DNA of 64,000 bases, from the NCBI GenBank assembly GCA_947462335.1, contig OX381717.1:47969523-48033522 (forward strand), read 5' to 3'. Source of the DNA: Harmothoe impar (Eukaryota > Annelida > Polychaeta > Phyllodocida > Polynoidae). The position numbers and the translations under genes are program-made. Below are positions 36,692 through 51,600 of this stretch, piece after piece (within the stretch, counting starts at the first letter, position 1; each line of letters begins with the position of its first letter). Under the pieces are notes generated by a model. That model saw only the letters and a list, made by a program, of their open reading frames with translations. It made no database searches and was not told the DNA's origin.

Positions 36692-39600
36692 CTACAGAAA
36701 GCAAACAATTTAGATCTCTTCTGCACCTCCAATAATAGCGTAAAATGACCTTGTATGCCCAACGATGTGGAAGAATATATATAAACCCTCAGTTACTTGA
36801 AATTTTTTTAGGGGGAAACCGCTAAAATCTTGATAGAAAATCATTACATGAGTGGACAAATATATATTGGCATATTTGGTATCAGATTAAAGCATACAGT
36901 GTTGCAAATGCAATAGATAGGTGCACCGATGAAAAACACATGATTTTGATTACACGTTTTAGTGCTCCTTAATCTCTTGATAACTAAACTGTGAATTCAT
37001 CTCACTGAGAGACAACATTCCCCCACCTATTTGGTCCTTAACTTAATATATTTGAAAAAATTAACTTTTAAAAGAAAAAGGCTTGGTCGTCATATTTTTT
37101 CATGGCTTGGTGATGAGAAGTAATTTTTGTTTTTGGTGTAGCATTACATACGTAAGTTGGGCCAGGCAGAGTGAAGGTGGGGGTTTAGTTGGGACGAGTC
37201 AGCCACGATCGGCTGTGTATACAAATGGCGGACTGATTATGTGAGGAGGACCTGTCGGGTATTGCTGACATTATTAGCTTTCATTTGATACCAAAACTGA
37301 CCAATTTTGTCCAATTTCATTAGGTTTTTCATCATTTTATGATGCGCGCGCTGATGAGAAACCATTTCATTTGTTTGACTGGCCTAAACAACTAACCTGG
37401 AGTAGCAGTGCCAGTGTACGCAGAGATGTGAAGCTTGTACTTCAAATTTTCTCCGTAGACCCAAAACTCAGAATAATCGGCAGAGGCCCATTGGCCATCT
37501 AAACTTCTAAGTTGGAACTTGACCTTTTGATTTTGGTCTTTTGTCAGGAGATGTATGTAGTCATTGCCAAGCCAATGTTCTCCTAATAGATCACCAAATC
37601 CATTTTTATACTCGGTCCATGTTCTGTAGAAATCCATATTTCCATTTTGTCTCCTCTGGAAAACCTGAATTGACAAGTCTGTGCATGAGCAAACTCTGTT
37701 CTTCTTAAGAAGTAAGTGCTTGACTTCTTTTGGGGAATAGTTAAGACAAATATGTGTGCTACAGTATGTAATAAATATCTGTGAAATTGCGAATTTCACG
37801 TTTGGAGAAAAAAGTTTGTGAATATAAAAACGTTCACAGTACAAGCCTGAAAATCTAAGAGCTGGACAGTGTTACTGGGCTTGAAGCAGTGGCCCTTGAT
37901 TTTTTTACCAGTTGGGCTGAATATAATCATTCTAAAATCTTTATATATCCTTCTCAAGATGACTATGGTCCACTATCGATGCATGATATTGTCACCATAC
38001 TTCTGGGGATATGTAATGGGAAAAAAGGCAAATCAATTGTAAAAATATACCGTCCAGCCTCCACCATCTAGCTGCTGGTCACAATAGACTCTAATCATGG
38101 TGATTCCATCAGGTTTGATTGTGTAGATACCAGATGTGTGCATACCCTTGTTGTAGGCATCAAGGCAATCCAGGAACACTTGTTAAAGTAATGAAATTGA
38201 AAGAAAGCTATTTAGTATTAACGTATTGGCCTTCTTTGTGCATTTATCATAATGATTGAATTGAATTGAATTCATTATTATTCATTTCATGAGAAGGAGA
38301 GGTTGAGAATGGTATTGATTATCTGATTAGAATATTACATCCATATTTCTCCGTCATCATTTTCTAACTTGATTTACGTGAAGATGCTTTGTAACATGTA
38401 GTGTCTACATTATTAGTGATCTTAGTTGATTATGTAATTTTGTATTTGTTTAATATCAATTCAATATGACAAAAGGCTTAATCTACCCAATCAGTGCTTC
38501 TAGTCCACATGTTAAGTTATTATTTCTCATTAATGATTGCATAGTAAATGCATTTATATCTTAGATCATGTAATTCTTCTAGTTATGAACCCTATTGCAT
38601 TGATAGACACTGACCTGTTTTCACCATTATAGCTGTGTAGGCCATAGAGTGTTCAAAGCCCTTCCATGTGTACCAATTTAGCCCTTTTGCATGCTCTGTA
38701 CTTCCATACAAACCATTCAGATTTGAGAAATGGCAAGCTCCATACCACCAGGCACCGTGAAAGTCTTGTGCACAGTTAGTTGAAGAAATATCATTGTCCT
38801 GATCCTTTGTTGTAAACATCTGACCGTTTTGCTTGACATTCATGGAATCCCCTGTATGCATGTGAATGAATACAGTATCCAATAATTGTAAAAGTAATGG
38901 TTACTGACTCCAATATTACCCTTTAAATAGGCTAAGATGCGAGCAGCCCTGATAGTGCAATAATTGTAATCATAATGGTCGCTGACTCCATTATTAGGCT
39001 TTACATAAGCTAAGATGTGACCGTTGTATGTTAAAACCATGTAATAGAAACCCCTTTTTATGTTTATTATGTTTATTATGTTTAATAAAGACCAATTCAA
39101 ACTTAACGAGCCTAATTTCTGATGATAGGCCTGCTTTACCTTATTCATCAAGTAGTATAACAATCAACATGAGAAGCACCTGTTCTAAGTAATGCATTGT
39201 CAAAGGACTGATGTAGATACTTTCAATATTATTCGAAAGCATCATCAGAAAGTAGAAAACTAACCTGCAATTATTTTCCCTGAATACCCATTGATATTAA
39301 GTCTATATTTCAGGCTCTCATCTTCCACCCAAAACTCGCCATAGTCAGCAGAGGCCCATTCACCATCAGAGCTCCCAAGACGGAACTTAACTTGCTGGTC
39401 ATGGTTCTTAGTTAGGAGATGTATGTAGTCATTGCCGAGCCAGTGGTCACCATGCAAATCCCCAAAACCTGATTTATACTCAGCCCAGGTTCTGTAGAAA
39501 TCCTCTTGTCCATTTTTTCTCCGTTGAAAAACCTTTAAAGAAAGTTGGATATAATTATATAAAAAACATATAGGCAAGTTACCTTCTAACATGTGCCCAT

Positions 39601-42600
39601 CCATTAAATTGAGGGAAGATGACTGCAGGTTCACAGGTTTGTTATGGCTTTAAAAAAGGTGTGCAAGCTTAACTTGGCTCTGACTGTTTGGCTGTCTATA
39701 TAAAACACAGCCAATCCTATGAGTATAATATTTGATTTTCAAAAAAATGAACTCAGGTCATATTGAGGGGTGATAAAATGATTATCAAGTACCAATAGAT
39801 ATTGCCAAGAATTTACATGATTATTATTCCTAGTAAATCCTAACATGTCGTAAAGAGTTACAGTCAGTTAATAGCGTACTCACTGTCCAACCTCCTCCAT
39901 CAAGTTCCTGCTCACAGTAAGCTCCTAGTTCTGTGGTTGCATCAGGTCTGAGAGTATAGACACCGGATGTATGCATGCCCTTATTGTATGCATCCTGACA
40001 GTCAACGAAAACTGAAAGATTTGGTAACTGCAATGTAGTTCATCTTTAATTATTTCATATTTGGTACATGTATAATGATTCTATTTATAGTGACAATTGA
40101 GGATTGAAGCTGTTAAAGTAAGAACTACACGTTACAATGTTGACTTATGGTTTGAATAGGGCTTTAGAGCTGTTAATAATCTGTTGTAGAAATAAATACA
40201 ATAATTGTCATATTCACCTTTTCTAATCATTATAGAGGTATATTTCATAGAGTGCCTATTTCCTTTCCATGTGTCCCAATTTAGCCCTACACCAGGTGCT
40301 TCGCTTGCATACAGACCATTGAGATTGGACTGGTGACGTGACAGGGGGAACCATACCACCAAGCACCTGTGGACTCTACTGCACAGTTTGAAGAACTTTC
40401 ATCATTGCCTGCATGTCCCGCGATTTGAAGTGCATAGTTCTCACTTTCACTTCCAACCTGAAACTTGGCATAATCTGCAGAGGCCCATTCACCATCTGAA
40501 CTACCAAGTCGAAACTTGACCTGCTGGTGATTGTTTTTAGTTAGCACATGTATGTTGTCATTGCCGAGCCAGTATTCTCCCGCTACATCACCGAATCCAG
40601 TCTTATAGGCATCCCAGTCCTTGTAAAAATCTACATCTCCATTCTGACGCCTTTGGAATACCTTTTAATGTGATGGTATAATTATATACATAAAACATAG
40701 TAAAGCCTGAGAATGTACATTTCAGTTATCGCGCTCATTATGTTACACCCTTACTACCATGATCGATACCAACAATTACTGGGTAAAAGAATTTTAAAAA
40801 CCATTTTCAACAGAGTGACCGACCTATAATCAAAGATGATTTTGTTTGGTCGCTGCAGTTTAACCCGATACTGTTCGTGAAGATGCTGATGCATAATTAA
40901 ATGCAACACAAACAGTGACAAAGAGCAAATATAGTGTAGCACATACTGTCCAACCTCCACCATCAATCTCCTGGTCACAGTAAACTGCAATTGGGGTGTT
41001 TCCGTCAGGTTTTATTGTGTAGACCCCAGACAACCTCCTGCCATTATTGAAGGCATCCAGACAGTCCAGATATACTGCCGGTGTGTAAAGTAACAACATA
41101 TTACATATGTGATGCTTAAATGTGTATCCAAGGTAAAGATCAAACCTATTAATAGTATGATTTTATGGATACTGAAAATATGATGTGTCCCCAGGGCATT
41201 ACGTTTTTGAGTTGTGTTTGATTCCATTATACTAACATTACTATTAGTGCATGAACTATTTGAAATTAAGAACATGACTTGTAGATTTTTACCTGATTTC
41301 ACCATGATAGCTGAGTATATCATAGGGTCAGCTACTTTCCAGGTCCACCAGACAGGAGCTCTACCAACCTCTGTACTTCCATACAAGCCGTTCAGGTTTG
41401 AATATATACACCAAGGGTTACCATACCACCAGCCCCCAAAGTAATGTCCAGCACAGTCCTTGTTAGTGCTCCCATCGTTATCCTGATCCTTTGTAGAAAA
41501 CATCTGTGCGTTATGGCGTTCAATCATGGAATCTACAACAAATGATAAACACTTACAGGGGATCAAACCTCACCATTTTTTTACCCATCTTTCATTGCAG
41601 ATTTTAATTCCAACATGACGTAAATAATGCACCAAATGAAACACAAATCAGAATTGTATGAAGAGCCAAACAGCACAAAAGGAGGAATAAACTCTTGAGA
41701 TGTGCATACCTCCTATGTTGTTGAAAAAACATACCACCCATATTCTTAAAGGTAAATGGGTTCGGTCATAGTTGTGTTGTCAGAGGAAAAAGCTGATTGG
41801 GGGGCATGGCCCTAATGAATATAATATTCAAAGTGTGTTTAGTGTACATGCAGAAAGTTTCAGAACCTTAGAAGATTGTTTGATGATACTGTAAGCACTC
41901 CTGTGATATCTGTAAAAGCGGAGTCTACAGGCATGAAAAACTAAATCTGTGATTTTTATTCCCATTTCCTTTTCTTGTGACCTGACCAGCTTAGCATTAC
42001 TCATTGGTGTTCATACAGTTTAAATCAGATAGAAAACATCTAAGCCCTGTGTAAAAGAGCCTCTGTGGTGGTGTGGTGGCATATTTTTGTATTTTGTATT
42101 TGCTGTGTCCAGGCAGCTCAAGAGTTTGTCCTTATTTGCAATGAGCGCCATGGGTACTCAGTATGTTATGATCGCTCACTCCAGCCGGCTGTGCAGACGG
42201 GGGACTCATACTACATTTGTATGTTCTTGTAGGATGGCTTACACTAGTATTGTTTCCACTCACTTTAAACAATGAGAGAACCCAGTCTAAATATAGAAAG
42301 GTTAAAAATGCCAGTAAATCTAGCTACAGATCCGTCTCTAGTTATGCAATCAACGTTCTCATCTAAAATGCCATACTTATGAAGAACCAGAACTTAATAA
42401 GGTTATACATGTACCAAAGAAAATAAAAACAGTGGAAGATCTCACCAGTTGACACACACCACATGAAGAACAGCATGAGAACAACAATGACAAACCTAGA
42501 TTGACAGGTCCCAAGTATTTGTCAACATGAAGACGGTATTTATCACTCTCATCTCCAATCCAAAATTCAGCATAATCAGCAGAGGCCCATTCACCATTCG

Positions 42601-45600
42601 AGCTTTGAAGTCTGAATTTGGTGTGTTGTGTGTGGTCTTTAGTTAAGATATGTATATAATCATTGCCCAGCCAGTGTTCTCCTGCTGCATCTCCAAACCC
42701 TACTCTGTACTCAGCCCAGCTCCTGTAGAAATCAGTGTCTCCACTCTGCCTCCTCTGGAAAACCTGTAACAGAAGGCTATTGTGTACATGTATGAGGTAT
42801 ATATGCAGATCTGTAAAATTCAGGATGAATTGATACATTTGAATGGGTACACCTGACCTACATCTAACATACAAAATAGCATAATTGCACATCAGCATTT
42901 CTATGCAGATCACATTAAATGGGAGTATATTGGAACAATTTTTACCCCCATTCCTCATCATTATGATTGGTACCTCACAAACTAGACAACCAACTATGTT
43001 GCCTTTAACATTCGGCACTCTTTCTGACTTCTACTCGCTCACACTATTGTTATATTCACCATCCAAAGCCATGGCCCTCATGGACTCAATGCAAGTGCAT
43101 TTTGAGGCTGAGATTTGTCTGTAGTGGTCAACTTTGGAAGTAGTGAGATGAGACTAATGAGGTTTTTATAAGAGTAATGCATACATGCATCATCATTGTC
43201 AAGTTTGTGACAGCAAAAAGTGAGGCATACCGTCCATCCTCCACCATCCAGCTCCTGTTCACAGTAGACTCTCATTGTGGTCAATCCATCGGGTTTGATT
43301 GTATAGACGCCAGATGTATGCATACCACTTTGGAAAGCATCCAGACAGTCAACGAAAACTTTAGGAGCAAGACAAGGTATATTTAAGAAAAAAAAGTATA
43401 GGAGTATGAATTAAGATTCAAATGGCAGAAAAAAAACAATGAATGAAGTTTAATCAACCAATGCATTCAACCTTTCAAACGATTACAGCTTTTAGATGTG
43501 TTTGAATCCTTTTACACATATGCTATTTAATTTCCTTTCCCACCAGATAAACCCTTTGAATGTGTAATCCTTTTCTTCTTCATTAAACTGATGAGCTCTA
43601 TAACATTGATAGGCACTGACCTGTTTTCACCATTATAGCTGTGTAGGCCATAGAGTGTTCAAAGCCCTTCCATGTGTACCAATTTAGCCCTTTTGCATAC
43701 TCTGTACTTCCATACAAACCATTCAGATTTGAGAAATGGCAAGCTCCATACCACCAGGCACCGTGAAAGTCTTGTGCACAGTTAGTTGTACCAATATCAT
43801 TGTCCTGATCCTTTGTTGTAAACATCTGACCGTTTTGTTTGACATTCATGGAATCCCCTGTATGCATGTGAATAAACTTACAATGTGGGTTCAAAATTGT
43901 AAAACCATGTGCACCGATCTGTAAATCATGCTTGCATCAAAAGACATATTCAGCCTATAGTCTAATGATAGGACTGCATTTTCTTTTTTTTATTAACTAG
44001 TATAACTATCAGTTTCATATGCATCTACTTTAAGCCTTTGAGGACAACCAAGGGCAAGATACGGGAAAGAGTTATGCTATCTATCGTCGAAAATGTTAAG
44101 TGACAATGAATCCATTCTGAAATGACTTCAGTTAGAAGCTAAAAAAAATCACCTGGAATTGCCTTCCCAGAATAGCCCTCAATTGTAAGCCGGTATTTCA
44201 GGCTTTCATCTTCAACCCAAAACTGGGAGTAATCAGCAGAAGCCCATTCCCCGTCAGAACTCTGAAGTCTAAACTTAACATGTTGGTTGTGCCTTTTGGT
44301 CAGGAGATGTAGATACTCATTGCCAAGCCAGTATTCATCCTCAGGATCCCCAAATCCTGCCTCGTACTCTGTCCAGGTTTGGTAAAAGTCGAGATGTCCA
44401 CTCTTTCTCCGTTGGAAAACCTGCAATCGCGATTATATATTTCTAAATAAAACAACATTTTGTCCGGAAGATGGGTTGATTTAAAGTTCACCTAATTTGT
44501 AAGCTAGCATAGTTATTAGTCCTTTATGAGTGGTTTGGGCATCCGGTAAATTCAATAACTTAATTACCAAAATGGGCAATTCCCTATTTTCATAATGGGT
44601 TTCTAAAATTAATGCACCCAGATCCTCCATATTTCCTCATAGCCAGCGGATCACTTTACTGCATCACTGTCTCAATGTTCTGGATTTTTTGTTGTACAGG
44701 ATAAATCTATACGTAGAGGTCAATAAACAATTTATTACGCACTGTCCAACCTCCACCATCTAACTTCTGCTCACAATAAGCTCTCAGCTCTGTGTTTGCA
44801 TCAGGTCTGAGAGTATAGACACCGGATGTATGCATGCCCTTATTGTATGCGTCCTGACAGTCAACGAAAACTGAAAGATTTGGTAACTGCAATGTAGTTC
44901 ATCTTTAATTATTTCATATTTGGTACATGTATAATGATTCTATTTATAGTGACAATCGAGGATTGAAGCTGTTAAAGTAAGAACTACACGTTACAATGTT
45001 GACTTATGGGTTGAATGAGGCTTTAGAGCTGTTAATAATCTGTTGTAGAAATAAATACAATAATTGTCATATTTACCTTTTCTAATCATTATAGAGGTAT
45101 ATTTCATAGAGTGCCTATTTCCTTTCCATGTGTCCCAATTTAGCCCTACACCAGGTGCTTCGCTTCCATACAGACCATTGAGATTGGACTGGTGACAGGG
45201 GGAACCATACCACCAAGCACCTGTGGACTCTACTGCACAGTTTGAAGAACTTTCATCATTGTCTTGATCCTTTGTTGTGAACATCCTTCCATTCTGATAT
45301 TCAATCATGGAATCTCCTATACACATTGAAAGAATCAACAAAGATGAATAAATACTCTTTTAGACAAATAACAATTTAATTACAATGGCCATGAGAGTGA
45401 CACATCCAATCATAATTTAATATGAACGATATAAGTTGCAAACGGATATAGATTCCTGAAAAAAAGTGTAGGGTGCAGGGTATTGATTGATACTTATAAC
45501 TTTATTTCCATGCCATAAATTACCAAAAATTGACCATACTTGTGAGAAGTGATCAAAGGTATCAGAACAGTGTATAAATCAAGTAAAGGTTGAATAAAGA

Positions 45601-48600
45601 TCAAGCCATAGATCGCTATAACCCAAATGTATCATAATGGTTTGGTCCTAGGCCCCTCTAGCAGACCCATAGTTATATGCATTGCTAACCATACTATGTA
45701 TGATTAAGAAAATAGATAACTTACCCGGAATTGCAGAACCTGCATGTCCCGCGATTTGAAGTGCATAGTTCTCACTTTCACTTCCAACCTGAAACTTGGC
45801 ATAATCTGCAGAGGCCCATTCACCATCTGAACTACCAAGTCGAAACTTGACCTGCTGGTGATTGTTTTTAGTTAGCACATGTATGTTTTCATTGCCGAGC
45901 CAGTATTCTCCCGCTACATCACCGAATCCAGTCTTATAGGCATCCCAGTCCTTGTAAAAATCTACATCTCCATTCTGACGCCTTTGGAATACCTTTAAAT
46001 GTGATGGTATTATTATATACATAAAACATAGTAAAGCCTGAGAATGTACATTTCAGTTATTGTGCTCATTATGTTACACCCTTACTACTGTAATAAACGA
46101 TACTTTGCTCCTCTATGATATTGTTATAGTATCAAATAAAAGAACAAAGTCCACACAGTTCAGATCAAGTGTTACAGGTTGCGAATCAATAGGTTTATTC
46201 AGTAACCTAGACAGGCAAAGCTCTAATCGTGCGAACTCCCTATAGAGTTCGGAACGGGTCAGTAGGCTAATATAGCCGCAGTGATCTCAGGGTCTCTTCA
46301 CCAGCGTGGCTCAGAGTAACCGACGGAAGCCTATAGCGACCTCTGTCCATACCCCAAGCCTGAAGCAGGTGTCGCCACCTGCCGTCGGACTGAAGGGTTC
46401 GGACGGAGTTCGCAACACAGCATCCAACAGAACCCGTCATATAAAACCCCGTATAACCCTAGCCCCTACACTACCCCCTACCAGATAATAACCGGGAGGT
46501 AAATAATTAAGGTTAAAGTCCGAAAACACTTCGGACTGGCATTATCTTATAAATACCACCTTAGGGGCTCTATTAAAGCTACACTTTTAAACAATAAGAC
46601 GCATTCTGATGAACACAATAAGTTATTATTTACACACATTAATATATATAGCGACTGTAATGAAAATTACACTCTATTCCCTTGGATAAATAGAGTTAAC
46701 CTATATATATAGTACATGAACACTTGAAAAGTATGGTATCACAAACAAAAATTTCGTCCCTTCAGGACCCCGAGCTATTTAAACTCGTACTGAATATTAC
46801 TATAAGTGATAAACACTATCACTTTTCTTATTAATTAAGAATTAATGATATTATAATATTAAAAAGGACATCATACGCGTTCCTCGGTGAAGATCCGGAT
46901 CCTCCTGGAAGGGGTTGTAGCATTCTGCCCGGCTTTCGGAACCTACTTCATTCAGTTCCTACTCACCGGAACAAGAAAGTTCATCGCTCTTACTCAGGAG
47001 CGTAGTAGTATAAAAAAAAATTCAGTCCTGCCTCCAGGCGATCTTCAGACTGTTTATAAGGAGCACTCTGTCCTGATATGAAATGTCAATCATATACATA
47101 AAAAAACGGATGTATCAGATCCTAGGTGTTAAGGTGCTCCCGTCCAGAGTTCTGCTTTCCTCCTCCGGATCTCCTCCCATGCCTCCGTCAGTGTTCCTGG
47201 ACAGACTGGATCCTTGCGTAGCCAGCCTGTCTCGTCCTGCTGTCCGGATACTTATACACCCTCATATAGAGTGTTCTACTGTTGGGGCAGTATTTTTCCA
47301 ATACCCCCCCTTCTATTTCGGATCCGCTATAGGCTAATCCTATGCGGATTCCGAGTCACCAGTTGCGCCGGGTTTAGATACCGGTGCATCCTCCTCATCG
47401 GAGTCATCTTGGAGCCAGGACTCGATCATAGCCCTGGTGCCATCCCATTCGTGCATCTCGTGCGCGAAACAATCTCTGAACCTGGCGCGTTCAGCGTCCA
47501 GTTTCTCCTCGGCGTTCTTAGTCGCCTTCTTTTGCTTCTTCCTTTCGGATTTAGCGATTGCCTGTTCAGCCCGAGCCCTTTCCCTCTCGTCCTGAACAGT
47601 ATCCACGGCCGCTGCCTTCTGGAGAGCGACCTCTCTCTGATATAGATGATGCACGGTGTTTAGTGACATCATCGCCAGCTCCTGACTCAGGTCAGTAAGT
47701 AGCCGGTGGAAATTGTCCTGCCACTTATCCAGAGCCTGTTGTCCGGCTTCGTAAGAAGCGAAGTCGACGCGAGGGAACGATGGTGGAGCTCGGAGTTGCA
47801 ACACTAGAGCATCCTTGTCTGGAGTCTCCGGAGTGTCTGGGTGGGTTTCGGTGTTGGTTTCACCGAAGCCTTTGTTTTTCCAGTCTGGCTAAAGACTTGA
47901 GACTCTTTCCCCGGGACCAGGCTATCACCTGGGAAAGCATCGTCAAAGCCTTCCCCCGTTCCGGTGTTTGGATCCTCGGGGACGGACCGAGTTGGTCCGC
48001 CCTGGGGACCCGACTTCCAGTCAGTCCGGTTAGATGTGAAGGCGGGCCCTCTGTAGGTAGGATCCACCTTCTTCATAACGGATGGTCTTTCGTCCGTTTT
48101 AGCTCTTTTGGCGTCGGTAGGCTCCGAAGACTGGTTTTGTCTTTTTGGAGCTTTCCGGGCCTTCTTCGTGCTAGTCTGCGTCCGGTAGTTGTCGAACTCA
48201 TCAAAGAGATCACCTTCCGGGATGTGGAGGAAGTTACCATCCGGGTTCACCTTGTAGAAAACCCGGACTTTCCCTTTCTCGTTGGTACCAAAGTCCACCT
48301 CGAGATTATCCATTTTGCCTAGCTCCCCGAACCGGGAGTAGACTTCTTCATGGGCGAGCTGGATACGCTCCGCCGCAGTTTCCAAGGACAAGTTATGCTT
48401 CTTGGCCATGTGTCGGATGATGTCCGCTCTATTGTAGAACATCCCTCCATCAGGGCAAGCCTTGCTCCCCCTTGAACCCGCACTCAGGCAGTCATATCAC
48501 ATGAAATGACGCACATGGAATCTTGTGACATCCTTCAACCCCTGCAACACGGCTGCTACCTCATTGGGGGATTGACCCGCCTCCAGAGACGTCAGCCGGA

Positions 48601-51600
48601 TGGTCTCCATCAGGAACTGGTCCCGATGGTTGGCCTTCTCTAATCGGTTAGTGTCAGCACTCCTAACCGCTGCTGTTGTTTGTTGGACGATTTCATCCTC
48701 CAGGGTGGCATCCAGGATGGACTCTTTCGTCTTCTGGTGGACTCCCCGAGCCAGCTTCATGGCTGGAGTCAGGAATCGCCTCTATTCCCGTCGGCTGTGG
48801 ACGGTCTTGAATTCGGAATATGTTTGCATATCCAAATCCAAGGCCTCAATAGCCTCGGGACGACCCTCCAAGATGGCGACTAGACGTGCCTTACGGGACG
48901 TCTCTCCGACATTCTCCATGGCCGCTGTCAAACGGTCCGGGAACCATACAGGGAACCTAGCAGACAGACTGTCTAGACCCCTGAACGTCTTCAGTTGGGA
49001 TAAGTCAAACGCCTTAACCTCCTCGCGGCTCAACTGGTCGATGATGCCCCCTCTTAGGATAAGTGGGACATCAGTGTCATCCTTGTCCCAGTCATCATGC
49101 TCGTGCGGGGCTAGGACGTGTACTCCTGACCCCGACGGACCACCACCCGCAGCCTGATCCAGCTTGCCGGCCTCGTCCGAAGTATCCATTGCTGGTGTCT
49201 CTGGACTAGGCTTGGTAGTCTGATGAGGTGGTTCCACTGGGGTGGGTACCTCTCTCCGGGGCTCAGGGGTAGCCGGGGCCTTGAAGCTCGGTCCTATGTG
49301 GGACAGAGCTTCCTGTATCCGACATACGGCTTCCGCACCAGTCGTTACATCCATAGCCTCGTCTATCCGAGGCTCCTGTGAGGTTACCGTCGTCTTTGGA
49401 CAAGCTCCCCCGTGTCCTGACCCACCAGCGAGAGCCGCGGCTGAAGCCGCCACGGCCGCGCTGTTGTCCAACCCCTGCGCGAAAGACAACAAGTCTATCT
49501 TCGGAGCCGGAGGGGACGAGGTCCCAGTCTTCTTGGTACTATCCTTTACCTTTGTAGGGATCGGGATAGTAGATTTCTTTGTGACCGGAGCCTTTGCAGC
49601 ACTACTGCTGGTAGACGTCGGGCCCTTCTTAGGCTGATCCTTAGCTGCCGTGCTAGCGGTTGCCTTCGGATCCACCGTTGTCACGTCCTTAACAGACGTG
49701 GGCTTCTTTTTCGGATCCTTTGGCCCCGTAGTACTGGCAGCCTTAGGATCCGTCTTCTTGGTACTCGGAGTACCACTCTTCTTGGGGTCGGGCTTCTTAG
49801 GCTCGACCTTCTTTGAAGGCTTCTTACCAACACTTGCGTGTTTGGTAGCCTTCGTGCTGACCTGAGAAACGGACGGCTTCGACCGATCCCGGGTGGGCGC
49901 CTTTCCACCACGCGCCCACTATCCATAGACAGCTTCCTGCTCACTGTCTTGACGATGGTAGGGGAGATGCTCAAACTGCACAACCGCGAGGGTCGGACAG
50001 TGCTTTCAGAAGATTCGGGCTCCATTCCGGAGTGCTCGATACCTTCCAGCAGGTGGGAATCCTCACTGCCCACGGGCGATGGAGACTTCCTGATCGGGGA
50101 GACGACAGGATCCACAGCCAGACTCGCACTGAGCTCATCGCCGCTGAGGCTTTGAGCATCTACTAGACCCTTGATGGCCGAAGTCTCCGGTAAGTTCGGA
50201 CTGGCGGAGCTGCTGCTCTGCCATCCTTACTTTCGTTGGGGTGTCCTTCCAATTATCGCTTAATCAGGTCACGACCTCTCCCGCCCGCCGCTCGGGCTGT
50301 AGGGATCACCATGCCACTAGGGCGGCTCCCAAAAATCAAATTTACTTCCAATAAAGAGCTCATCGGGAGTATCAGTGGATTTATATGGGAAATCGAAGAT
50401 TATCCCACCGGATTATCCGTCCACCACCCTCGGGGAACACTCTTACATTCTTTTCCATTGACTCTGAGCGCCCCTGTCGGTAGCACACATATAACATATA
50501 TAGACAACACAGGACACCACACTCGTTGTGTAAACAAGCTAGGTTACGGCCCCCCTAGCCACAAGCCTAGGGCTCCTCCGAGCGGGTTTACCATCAGCAT
50601 CTAGTAACCTGGCCGAAGGACACTCGTTCTTAACTAAAACTCTAGCCCTGATTTTAGTTTTCCGTGCCCTACTTCCTTCGCCTGCCGAGACTTTCTTTTT
50701 CACAGTCTTCCGGAGTTTTCTTTGTACCGGCCTCTTGGGAGTGTCCACTGACACCCCTTCCAAAGGTACAAATTTCATCTCCGAACTCCCCTCCTTCACC
50801 TCCGTTTCCGGGGTGAGCTCTCTCCCAGCCCAAGCACGCAATCGAGCCACATGGCTCGTCCAGATGCGTCCCGCTGCAGACTGATACATTTGACCACGGT
50901 GTGTGGTCCGTCCCAGTTATTCGCCAGCTTGACATTACAGAGCGGTTCATGCAGTCGGATCACTACCCTACTACGAACCGCCGCAATTTCAACCCGGTGT
51001 CATAACCCACCTTCTGCCAATTCGCAGCTTTGAGCAAGTGTGCTCTAACTGTTTCATACTCATAGGCGAATTTGAATCTCTCCCTGAGAGATTCCACGAA
51101 CAGCACCAAACAAGGCGCCTCAGGACTTATCCCTACCACCCCGAACACTAAGTCCGCGGGCATGATTAAGTCCTCCCCGAACACCAATAAGTTCGGAGTG
51201 CAGTTTGTCGAAGTGTCTACCGTATTGTTATACGCATGTACCACAAATTCGCACTGATCATCCCAATCATCCATATGGGAGTTCACTAATGGCTTCAGAA
51301 CCTGGATCAAGGTCCGATTAAACCGCTCCACCTGTCCATCGGACTGTGGTCTGTACGGATTGGTCCGAGTTTTGCATATAGCCAACTGATGGCACATAGC
51401 AGCCCATAACTTTGATTCAAATTCCCTCCCTTGATCGCTATGTAACATCAAGGGAGCCCCCAGATGGAGGATCCACCCCTTTACCAATGCTTCCGCACAA
51501 GTAGCAGCAGTGTGATCCTCGAGTGGGTACACGCGGGTGTATTTTGTATAGTAGTCCGAGACTACCATCATACACGTATTTCCCTTCGGAGTGGGTTTTA

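Larger units (their letters stand above)
38615..43358 (-). repeat. Three-module higher-order unit, compact copy
   Basis: Modules 5, 6 and 7 with their introns. The same order of modules, with high intron similarity (for example 40010-40340 against 44869-45190, and 40757-42410 against 57684-59328), is found at 43621-61510, where insertions have expanded it. Confidence 0.82.

Noticed and set aside
37392..45341. Each FReD exon as its own small single-exon gene
   Set aside because: ORF ends run into introns; conserved acceptors and donors with constant phases show they are exons of modular units.
47780..49637. Plus-strand ORFs of 130-185 aa
   Set aside because: Antisense to the third coding region of element 2; composition mirrors the minus-strand Pro/Lys-rich protein.
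47340..50235. Envelope gene of an endogenous retrovirus
   Set aside because: No signal peptide, membrane anchor or cleavage-site-like features; composition is Lys/Pro/Ser-rich with coiled coil.
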